Below, piece after piece: positions 1 through 5,175 of a DNA stretch of 5,629 nucleotides (positions are counted from its first letter, which is position 1; the number at the start of each line of letters is the position of its first letter). Made by a program: the position numbers and the translations under genes. The stretch is from contig DGFG01000092.1 of the NCBI GenBank assembly GCA_002391555.1, positions 1-5,629 on the forward strand. The letters are read 5' to 3'. Under the pieces are notes generated by a model. It did not search any database and was not told where the DNA came from. It saw nothing but the letters and a program-made list of their open reading frames with translations. The stretch comes from Firmicutes bacterium UBA3906 (GTDB taxonomy: Bacteria; Bacillota; Clostridia; Caldicoprobacterales; DTU083).

Positions 1-16
1 TTACATCAATCTGTCA

Positions 17-184
17 TCATTGAAAGGGGTTGACCGAAAAGCTTAGAAACATCATGACGGAAAAGGGAATTATCATCAATGCATTCTGCCAACCTATTAT
101 TAAAACGAAAACTGGAAGTAGCAGGACCCTTTTTTGATAGTATTTCATTGCACGCCAGTCTAGAGCAATCATTTTTCTAATCAT
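17..184 (-). pseudogene. ABC-2 type transporter permease, prematurely terminated after 55 residues
   Basis: This reading frame directly follows the ABC ATPase and overlaps its end by 8 nt (ATGATTAG). It starts at the ATG at 184-182, preceded by AGGGAGGGG 7 nt upstream; a second in-frame ATG at 172 has no comparable ribosome site. The 55 residues start with a short charged stretch (MIRKMIALDWRAMKYYQKR), then a hydrophobic segment at about residues 21-31 (LLLPVFVLIIG) and another at about 37-50, ending in SVNPFQ. This resembles the N-terminus of the small ABC-2 permeases (ABC2_membrane_5 type) that partner YtrB-like ATPases. Those proteins are roughly 200 residues with several membrane helices, and after the NPF region they continue with a charged loop and more helices. 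Here two tandem TGA codons (19-14) end the frame, and the other two forward frames also meet stops within the last 20 bases. I infer a truncated or frameshifted gene. The window edge hides whether the rest follows in another frame, so a pseudogene call is likely but not certain. Confidence 0.55.
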
Positions 185-1034
185 ATCTTTTCCCCTCCCT
201 GCTTAGGCAAATCATAATATCCTCTAGTGAAACCTCCTCTATTACCACGCTTTGTGGAAGGCCTCCAAGCTCAGAGGTCTCAATCATACCCTCAAAACCA
301 CCAATATGCTCTCTCATACCAATAACTCTTTTTCTTTTCTCCAAGGGTAGGTCGCCATTACCTCCCCTGATATAACAGTATTTTTCCAGCAGGTCATCCT
401 TTGGCCCACTGTATATGATTCGTCCCCTGTCAATATAGACAATATAATCTGCTATTTTTTCTAGGTCGCTTGTAATATGGGTGGAGAAAAATACACTCCT
501 GTTTTCCTCAACCATATAGTCCCGCAAAATATCTAGTATTTCATCCCTCATAACAGGGTCAAGTCCAGAGCTTGGTTCATCAAGTAGCAAAAGCTTTGCC
601 CCATGGGATAGGGTGACTGCTAAACCAAGCTTCATCTTCATACCCCTAGATAGGGTCTTGTACTTTTGCCTTGGATTTAGTGAAAACCTTTCAAGATACT
701 TATGATAGCATGAGCTGTCCCAGCCTTTGTAAAAAGGCTTCATAGCCCTTTCAATATCAATAGGGGTCCAATCCTCCTGATAGTAGGGTTGGTCAAATAG
801 GACACCTAGCTCTTCCTTTAGGAGGGTATCATCATTGGACCTACCTAATAGCTTTATCTGCCCGCCATCACTTATGGCCATATTGAGCATCAGCTTCATA
901 GTCGTTGTTTTTCCTGCACCGTTTTTACCGATAAAGCCACATATAAAGCCGGCTGGTACGGTAAAGGAAAGATCGTCTAGTAAAAAACCCTTATACTTTT
1001 TTGTGAGTTTACTTATTTCGATTGCATTATTCAC
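177..1034 (-). CDS. ABC transporter ATP-binding protein (YtrB-like)
   Basis: Cytoplasmic ATPase subunit of an ABC-2 type transporter; it powers a membrane permease by ATP binding and hydrolysis. All nucleotide-binding motifs are visible in the 285 residues: Walker A GKNGAGKTT at 36-44, Q-loop Gln82 (LFDQP), signature LSRGM at 128-132, Walker B LLLLDEP at 148-154 and H-loop His186 (STHI). The last 70 or so residues form a family-variable C-terminal region after the ATPase core. The start codon is GTG at 1034-1032, with GGAGG 9 nt upstream; the protein then begins MNNAIEISKLTKKY, as family members usually do. The start overlaps the stop of the upstream GntR gene by 8 nt (GTGAATAA), so translation is probably coupled. 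A GntR regulator followed by an ATPase and a permease is the layout of ytrAB-like operons. The substrate cannot be deduced. Because the permease behind it looks broken, the ATPase may lack its natural partner unless another permease is encoded beyond the window. Confidence 0.93.
   Translation of the reverse strand: MNNAIEISKLTKKYKGFLLDDLSFTVPAGFICGFIGKNGAGKTTTMKLMLNMAISDGGQIKLLGRSNDDTLLKEELGVLFDQPYYQEDWTPIDIERAMKPFYKGWDSSCYHKYLERFSLNPRQKYKTLSRGMKMKLGLAVTLSHGAKLLLLDEPSSGLDPVMRDEILDILRDYMVEENRSVFFSTHITSDLEKIADYIVYIDRGRIIYSGPKDDLLEKYCYIRGGNGDLPLEKRKRVIGMREHIGGFEGMIETSELGGLPQSVVIEEVSLEDIMICLSREGKRYD
192..200 (-). promoter_or_regulatory. Ribosome binding site of the truncated permease
   Basis: AGGGAGGGG on the minus strand lies inside the end of the ATPase gene, 7 nt before the ATG at 184. 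It decides the permease start in favour of this ATG over the one at 172. Confidence 0.6.
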
Positions 1035-1413
1035 TATGGGTCGCCTCCAATTCGTCTAGTAATTTATGAAGGTCCTCTAAGGTTAGGCCTGCCATTTTTC
1101 CTAACTTTATAGCACTTGCTAATACATCCTTGGTCTCATTTAGATACTTGGCCTTGACTAAGTCAGAGTCAATCCCTTTAACATAAGACCCCTTGCCTGG
1201 AACGGTTTGCAAAAAACCTTCTAGCTCTAGATCACTATAGGCCCTCGTGGTAGTTATTACACTAACCTTTAGATCACGTGCAAGCTGGCGAATAGATGGG
1301 AGCTGCATTCCTTCGGCTAGCTCACCTGATAATATCGAAGCCTTTATCTGTTCCTTTATCTGCTCATAAATTGGAATACTTGATTGGTAGGACAAAACTA
1401 TCCGCATGGTCAT
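1027..1413 (-). CDS. GntR family transcriptional regulator, YtrA subfamily
   Basis: Small DNA-binding repressor that most likely controls its own operon with the ABC ATPase and permease. From the ATG at 1413 it is 128 residues, typical of the short YtrA subfamily. A winged helix-turn-helix fills about residues 13-77: PIYEQIKEQI at the front, LPSIRQLARDLKVS as the helix-turn-helix, TTTRAYSDLELEGF as the recognition-helix side, and PGKGSYV as the wing. About 50 further residues, mostly helical, probably form the small dimerisation domain (ending HKLLDELEATHSE) in place of the large effector domain of FadR or HutC types. The frame is open back to 1482, but those 23 extra codons cover the promoter and operator and encode no family sequence. 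GGGAGG at 1425-1420, 6 nt before the ATG at 1413, fixes the start; the ATG at 1407 is an alternative. B. subtilis YtrA is known to respond to cell-wall antibiotics; a similar inducer here is inference. Confidence 0.9.
   Translation of the reverse strand: MTMRIVLSYQSSIPIYEQIKEQIKASILSGELAEGMQLPSIRQLARDLKVSVITTTRAYSDLELEGFLQTVPGKGSYVKGIDSDLVKAKYLNETKDVLASAIKLGKMAGLTLEDLHKLLDELEATHSE
1044..1048 (-). promoter_or_regulatory. Ribosome binding site supporting a GTG start for the ABC ATPase
   Basis: GGAGG on the minus strand lies within the 3' end of the GntR gene, 9 nt before the GTG at 1034. It supports that non-ATG codon as the real start. Confidence 0.65.
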
Positions 1414-1419
1414 CCACCA

Positions 1420-1425
1420 CCTCCC
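1420..1425 (-). promoter_or_regulatory. Ribosome binding site of the GntR gene
   Basis: GGGAGG on the minus strand, 6 nt before the ATG at 1413-1411. It decides the start of the regulator and excludes the longer open frame that begins inside the promoter at 1482. Confidence 0.65.
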
Positions 1426-1441
1426 AGACATCTGTGTATAT

Positions 1442-1466
1442 GCTGTACATATATAGTATATACAGT
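1442..1466 (-). promoter_or_regulatory. Probable YtrA/GntR operator, CTGTA-N13-TACAG
   Basis: An inverted repeat CTGTA-N13-TACAG (core 1443-1465) covers the -10 box and the expected transcription start of the gntR operon. Within the 23 bp core, 8 of 11 base pairs are symmetric. From memory, the B. subtilis YtrA operator is AGTGTA-N13-TACACT, so both the spacing and the TGTA...TACA core agree. Occupation would block RNA polymerase, consistent with autorepression. Assignment to this particular regulator is inference from position and similarity. Confidence 0.65.
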
Positions 1467-1482
1467 TGATCTCCCTTGTCAA
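1455..1482 (-). promoter_or_regulatory. SigmaA-type promoter of the gntR-ABC operon
   Basis: On the minus strand there is a perfect -35 TTGACA (1482-1477), a 16 bp spacer and a -10 TATACT (1460-1455) that matches the consensus at 5 of 6 positions. Upstream of the -35, positions 1483-1502 are almost pure A/T, including the palindrome TTTAAATTTAAA (1491-1502), and could serve as an UP element. Transcription would start near 1448, giving a leader of about 35 nt to the ATG at 1413. A promoter this close to consensus would normally need repression, which fits the operator overlapping it. Confidence 0.8.
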
Positions 1483-1571
1483 TAGGTTTTTTTAAATTTA
1501 AACAGGATAATTTTTTGCCTTTAGCAAAGAGGTAATTTCAGTCATTGCTTTTAATGTCGGGTCATTTGTAG

Positions 1572-1577
1572 TAAAAT
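1572..1577 (+). promoter_or_regulatory. Tentative -10 element for the plus-strand operon
   Basis: TAAAAT matches the -10 consensus at 5 of 6 positions and lies 79 nt before the ATP-grasp start. No good -35 stands at 16-18 bp upstream (TTTTAA or TTTAAT are the best). It is the most plausible site seen in the 174 bp intergenic region, but it is weak; the promoter may lie elsewhere. Confidence 0.2.
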
Positions 1578-1587
1578 AGACCTGAAT

Positions 1588-1617
1588 AACTACTAGGTTT
1601 TCCTAGGCATGATAGTT
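1588..1617 (+). other. Possible leader hairpin upstream of the ATP-grasp gene
   Basis: CTAGG-TTTT-CCTAG (1593-1606) can fold as a 5 bp stem with a tetraloop. The flanking AACTA (1588-1592) and TAGTT (1613-1617) can extend it across a 6 nt bulge. No T-tract follows, so it is not an intrinsic terminator. It may be a structured leader or a DNA palindrome; its function is unknown. Confidence 0.3.
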
Positions 1618-1621
1618 CTAG

Positions 1622-1644
1622 TTAATCAAATTTACATTGATTAA
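1622..1644 (+). repeat. Perfect 8 bp inverted repeat TTAATCAA-N7-TTGATTAA next to the ribosome binding site
   Basis: Two perfect 8 bp arms are separated by 7 nt. The right arm (1637-1644) shares its last two bases with the ribosome binding site AAGGTGG at 1643-1649. It could be an operator for an unknown regulator of the cell-wall operon, or an RNA hairpin that crowds the ribosome site. The stem is AT-rich, so the RNA fold would be weak, and a DNA-binding site is the likelier reading. Confidence 0.45.
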
Positions 1645-1649
1645 GGTGG
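1643..1649 (+). promoter_or_regulatory. Ribosome binding site of the ATP-grasp gene
   Basis: AAGGTGG, 7 nt before the ATG at 1657. It fixes the start of the first gene of the operon and touches the upstream inverted repeat. Confidence 0.6.
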
Positions 1650-1656
1650 TACACAG

Positions 1657-2844
1657 ATGGGAAATAAGGCAGTAGTACTTGGAGCAAATTATTATATCGG
1701 TCTTAGCATTATTAGATGTCTAGGTGAGCATGGAATAAAGGTAGCCGCTGTAGATTACAAGAAAGAGGGCAGCTATGGCTTTCATTCTAGATACCTAAGT
1801 GAGGCCCTGCTAGCCCCCCATTACAAGGAAGACCCAGAGGCTCTGCTCCAGTTTTTAATAGACTATGCAAAGGGCCAGGACAAGCCACCTGTTCTATACC
1901 CTAGTGCAGACCCCTATGTAGAATTTGTAGACAAGTACCTAGATTTACTATCTGAATATTACCTATTACCTAGTATTGAAAAGGGACTCTACACAAAGGT
2001 CATGAACAAGGAAAGTCTCCATAGCTTGGCCCTAAAGCACGGGGTAAAGGTGCCAGAGACCCTAGATGTAAATGAAGATGATTTCTGGGACCAGGTCGAC
2101 AGGACTATGACCTTTCCATGCATTGTAAAGCCAACAGATTCACCTGCCTTTGTAGCAGTCTTTAGAAAAAAGCTTTTTATTGTTAAAAATAAGGACCAGC
2201 TTAAAGAGGCTATAGAAAAGGCAAAGGAGGCTGGTTTAGAGGTCATTGTACAGCGGATAATACCAGGCTTTGACGATCATATGTATACCTTTGATGCTCA
2301 CCTTAATAAGGACTCAAAGGTTACCCACTGGTTAACATGCCAAAAGCACCGCCAATACCCGATAAACTTTGGTGCCTCTGTATATACTGAGCAAAAGTAT
2401 GTAAAGGAGCTCTATGATATAGGAGCCCCCTTCCTAGAAGCCATAGGCTGGAAGGGTTTTGCTGAGATAGAGTTTAAAAAGGACGCAGAAACGGGAGAAT
2501 ATTACCTAATAGAGATAAATGTGCGAACTACCAACCTAAATAGCCTGCTTAGAAAGGCAGGACTTAATTTTCCCTTTATCTTGTACAAGGAGCTAACAGA
2601 CAAGCCCTTAGAGCCAAAGGCAGTAACTAGGGATACAGGCCTTGTCTTTTGGTATGCCTTTGAGGACATATTAGCTGTAAAGGGATATCTCAAGACAAGA
2701 CAGCTAAGCTTTGGCAGGGTCTTTAAGTCCTATTTCAAGAAAAAGGCCTACGCCATATGGTCCATCAGGGATCCAAAGCCTGCCCTAGCCTTTTTGGGTA
2801 ATAAGCTCGGCCGGGTATTTAGAAAGATCTTCAAGCGTAAATAA
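1657..2844 (+). CDS. ATP-grasp carboxylate-amine ligase, probable D-aspartate ligase for peptidoglycan cross-bridge
   Basis: Cytoplasmic ATP-dependent ligase that activates a carboxylate as acyl phosphate and joins it to an amine. The 395 residues show an N-terminal Rossmann-like domain (AVVLGANYYIGLSIIRCLGEHG, residues 5-26, with YPSADPY at 81-87), then the ATP-grasp fold: ATP-binding Lys158 in PCIVKPT, the hinge strand VIVQRIIPG at 196-204, and metal-binding acidic residues in GFAEIEF (267-273) and LIEINVRTTN (284-293; Glu286, Asn288). This matches the COG3919-type ligases, which include the D-Asp ligase of Enterococcus faecium (AslA/Aslfm). The last 40 residues are very basic and end GRVFRKIFKRK. 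A MurE-like ligase and an aspartate racemase downstream make D-aspartate addition to the stem-peptide diamino acid the best hypothesis. Other amino acids (such as D-Glu) or a different acceptor remain possible: the fold is certain, the substrate inferred. First gene of the plus operon, 36 nt before the Mur ligase. Confidence 0.85.
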   Translation: MGNKAVVLGANYYIGLSIIRCLGEHGIKVAAVDYKKEGSYGFHSRYLSEALLAPHYKEDPEALLQFLIDYAKGQDKPPVLYPSADPYVEFVDKYLDLLSEYYLLPSIEKGLYTKVMNKESLHSLALKHGVKVPETLDVNEDDFWDQVDRTMTFPCIVKPTDSPAFVAVFRKKLFIVKNKDQLKEAIEKAKEAGLEVIVQRIIPGFDDHMYTFDAHLNKDSKVTHWLTCQKHRQYPINFGASVYTEQKYVKELYDIGAPFLEAIGWKGFAEIEFKKDAETGEYYLIEINVRTTNLNSLLRKAGLNFPFILYKELTDKPLEPKAVTRDTGLVFWYAFEDILAVKGYLKTRQLSFGRVFKSYFKKKAYAIWSIRDPKPALAFLGNKLGRVFRKIFKRK

Positions 2845-2880
2845 TATATTTAAGCCTTAACTTATTTGAGGGGGATATAA

Positions 2881-4455
2881 ATGATAAAGCTATCAAGGCT
2901 CCTTGAAGCCATAGAGCCATTGGAGTCATGGAATGATGCAGATATTTTAATAAACAAGCTAGCCTACCACTCCGCTAAGGTAACAAGTGGTGATCTTTTT
3001 GTATGCATAAAGGGCTATAAAACAGATGGCCATCTTTATATAGATCAGGCAATAGAAAATGGTGCGGTAGCAGTTATTGTAGAGGACTACCAAAAGGATA
3101 TAAAACTGCCCCAATACAGGGTAGCAGATAGTAGGCAGGCACTAGCAGCCCTAGCAGACCTATATTATAATCACCCATCCCAGGACCTAAAGATGATAGG
3201 GATAACTGCAACCAATGGCAAAACAACAACTGCCTTTATGACCAACGCTATACTTGAGGCAAATGGCCTAAAGACCGGCCTTATAGGTACAGTTATGGTC
3301 AAATACGGTGATTACTCTGAGCCCTCCATACTGACAACACCAGAGTCCCTCGACCTTCACCAGCACCTTTACAATATGACTAAGCAGGGTATCTCCCATA
3401 CAGTCATGGAGGTATCTTCATCAGGTCTTGAACTAAGCAGGGTTGGCAGTGTTGACTTTGATGTAGTAACCTTAAATAATATCAGCCGGGAGCATATAGA
3501 TTTACACGGGTCCTTTGATGACTATTACAATAAAAAGGCTAGCCTAATCCGCAATGCCAAGCCCTCAGCCTGGGCTATCCTAAACCTTGATGACCCTATG
3601 TCGGCCCAGCTAGTTGAACAAACAAGGGCCAATGTTCTAACCTATGGGGTTAATAATGATAGTGGCCACCTTAGCCTAACCAGGCTAGACCTATCTACAG
3701 GCCGGGCCAGCTTTGCTGTTGAGATTAGAAAGCCCTTTACAGTCGGTGATATTAATTATAAGGAAACTGAATTTGATGTGGAGCTTTCCATACCAGGCTA
3801 TCATTCGGTCTATAACTCAATGGCAGCCATAGGAATTGGTCTGGTCTGTGGCATACCCATCCCTAATATAGTAAAGGGGCTTAGAGCCTTTGAGGGAGTA
3901 GAGCGCAGGTTTGAGTTTCTATACGAGGATGATTTTAAAGTAATAGATGACCACTTTGCCAATGTCGGTAACATAAATGTAACCCTAGAAACCCTAAACT
4001 TTATGGATTACAATAAATTAAACCTAGTCTATGCTATCCGTGGTGGTCGCGGTACTATTACCAATATGGAAAATGCAGAAACCATAGCTAAATGGGCGCC
4101 AAAGCTTGGGCTAAGGGAGATAACAGCAAGCCTTAGCAAGTCCCATGTAGCACAAAAAGACAAGGTTACAAGGCAGGAACTAGATGTCTTTCTAGAAGTT
4201 ATGGACCGAGCCGGTATAAAGGTCAGGCTCTTTGATGAGCTCCCAGAGGCGATATATGACTCACTTGAAAGGGTTGAACCCGGAGATGTCTTGATGCTGG
4301 CAGGCTGCCAGGGTATGGACTTTGGTGGACAGATTGCCCTTGAGCTTTTGTGGCGCAAGAGGCCACAGCTAGACAAGGAAAAACTTTTCGAGCCCCTAAA
4401 AGACAGGGTCGCTGGTATAGATGAGTCCATAGAAGCTACTTATTACAGGAGGTAA
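2881..4455 (+). CDS. MurE-like Mur ligase (UDP-MurNAc-tripeptide synthetase family), divergent
   Basis: ATP-dependent amide ligase of the Mur family, 524 residues, close to the usual MurE length. Three domains are recognisable: an N-terminal UDP-binding domain (SGDLFVCIKGYKTDGHLYIDQA, 36-57), the central ATPase domain and a C-terminal domain. Conserved parts include the P-loop GITATNGKTTT (107-117), TTPES (152-156), MEVSS (176-180), and NISREHIDLHG (200-210) followed by Lys219, the probable carbamylated lysine. Several MurE hallmarks are changed: Ser181 replaces the His of MEVSSH; DYAHTP is replaced around IDDHFANVG (355-363); GGDRD by AIRGGRGT (385-392); the DNPR/DNPA substrate motif is absent near 415-430; and GKGHE is replaced by GCQGMDFGG (475-483). 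The start ATG has GAGGGGG 6 nt upstream. Its stop overlaps the ribosome site of the racemase gene. It probably acts on UDP-MurNAc peptides, adding Lys, Orn or another residue. It may be a specialised paralogue and not the housekeeping MurE. Confidence 0.85.
   Translation: MIKLSRLLEAIEPLESWNDADILINKLAYHSAKVTSGDLFVCIKGYKTDGHLYIDQAIENGAVAVIVEDYQKDIKLPQYRVADSRQALAALADLYYNHPSQDLKMIGITATNGKTTTAFMTNAILEANGLKTGLIGTVMVKYGDYSEPSILTTPESLDLHQHLYNMTKQGISHTVMEVSSSGLELSRVGSVDFDVVTLNNISREHIDLHGSFDDYYNKKASLIRNAKPSAWAILNLDDPMSAQLVEQTRANVLTYGVNNDSGHLSLTRLDLSTGRASFAVEIRKPFTVGDINYKETEFDVELSIPGYHSVYNSMAAIGIGLVCGIPIPNIVKGLRAFEGVERRFEFLYEDDFKVIDDHFANVGNINVTLETLNFMDYNKLNLVYAIRGGRGTITNMENAETIAKWAPKLGLREITASLSKSHVAQKDKVTRQELDVFLEVMDRAGIKVRLFDELPEAIYDSLERVEPGDVLMLAGCQGMDFGGQIALELLWRKRPQLDKEKLFEPLKDRVAGIDESIEATYYRR
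4447..4453 (+). promoter_or_regulatory. Ribosome binding site supporting a TTG start for the racemase
   Basis: AGGAGGT is embedded in the last codons and stop of the Mur ligase gene, 8 nt before the TTG at 4462. It justifies the rare start codon: the nearby ATG at 4466 is in another frame and stops after four codons. Sharing bases with the upstream stop suggests translational coupling. Confidence 0.75.
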
Positions 4456-4461
4456 AGGGTT

Positions 4462-5169
4462 TTGCATGACAAAACGATAGGAATTATTGGAGGTATGGGG
4501 CCAGAGGCTACTGCCATCCTCTTTCAAAAACTCATAAAGGCAACAGGAGCCAGCAAGGATCAAGACCACTTTCGTATAGTCATTGATTCTAATCCAAAAA
4601 TACCTGACAGGACAGCTGCCATCCTTGGCAAGGGCCCGTCCCCTGTTAAGGCAATAGTTAGTGCAGGCAAAAACCTAGAGAAAATTGGGGCAGATATAGC
4701 CCTTATCCCCTGCAATACCTCCCATTACTTTTTCGACCAAATACAAGCTGGGCTTAAAATTCCCCTTGTTAATATGATAAAAGAGCTTGGCATCTTTTTA
4801 AATAATAGCTACCCCCAGCTAAAAAGGGTTGGCCTCCTAGCAACGACTGGTACAGTAAAGACAAGACTGTACGAGAAATATATAGATGGTATACAGCTAA
4901 TCTATCCTAATGATAATAGCCAGGAGGACCTAGTTATGACTGCCATCTACGGTGACCATGGCATAAAGTCAGGTAATACCGGTCAAAGGCCAAGACAGCT
5001 ATTGATACAGGCTGCCAATGAACTCATAGCAGCTGGTGCAGACCTTGTAATAGCAGGCTGCACAGAGATTAGCCTTGCCCTAAGACAAGAGGATATTGAA
5101 AAGCCCCTGATAGATCCTATGGATATAGTGGCAAAAGCCGTGATAAACAGGCTAAATGAGAGGCCCTAG
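4462..5169 (+). CDS. racD: Aspartate/glutamate racemase family protein, probable aspartate racemase
   Basis: Cofactor-independent amino acid racemase using two cysteines as the acid/base pair; most likely converts L-Asp to D-Asp in the cytoplasm. The 235 residues are the normal family length. Visible family signatures are KTIGIIGGMGPEAT at the N-terminus (4-17), NPKIPDR (44-50), the first catalytic cysteine Cys84 in IPCNTSH, the second Cys200 in AGCTEI, and a closing DPMDIVAKA (218-226). The PCNTSH form is typical of aspartate racemases, whereas MurI glutamate racemases differ, so D-Asp is preferred; broader specificity cannot be excluded. Translation starts at TTG (4462) behind a strong AGGAGGT. 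It lies 6 nt after the Mur ligase stop and is the last gene of the operon, where it would supply D-Asp to the ATP-grasp ligase. The racD symbol is by analogy with D-Asp cross-bridge clusters of lactic acid bacteria. Confidence 0.88.
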   Translation: MHDKTIGIIGGMGPEATAILFQKLIKATGASKDQDHFRIVIDSNPKIPDRTAAILGKGPSPVKAIVSAGKNLEKIGADIALIPCNTSHYFFDQIQAGLKIPLVNMIKELGIFLNNSYPQLKRVGLLATTGTVKTRLYEKYIDGIQLIYPNDNSQEDLVMTAIYGDHGIKSGNTGQRPRQLLIQAANELIAAGADLVIAGCTEISLALRQEDIEKPLIDPMDIVAKAVINRLNERP

Positions 5170-5175
5170 GCCCCC

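Noticed and set aside
835..1059. Open frame on the plus strand, 74 codons
   Set aside because: It lies antisense to the ABC ATPase Walker A region and the GntR end and has no ribosome site or recognisable domain.
1414..1482. N-terminal extension of the GntR regulator to an ATG at 1482
   Set aside because: These codons lie over the -35, -10 and operator, encode no family sequence, and no ribosome site precedes 1482.
1514..1528. Small inverted repeat TTTGC-N5-GCAAA as a terminator
   Set aside because: The stem is only 5 bp and no T-tract follows on either strand.
1989..2246. Minus-strand open frame inside the ATP-grasp gene
   Set aside because: It is a shadow of the conserved ligase coding sequence with no family features.
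2502..2693. Minus-strand open frame of 63 codons
   Set aside because: It lies entirely within the ATP-grasp gene opposite the metal-binding region; no supporting signals.
4029..4430. Minus-strand open frame of 133 codons
   Set aside because: It is antisense to the Mur ligase C-terminal domain; its composition (Ser/Pro rich) is typical of a shadow frame.
4466..4480. ATG at 4466 as the racemase start
   Set aside because: It is out of frame and meets TAG after four codons; TTG at 4462 with AGGAGGT gives the correct family N-terminus.
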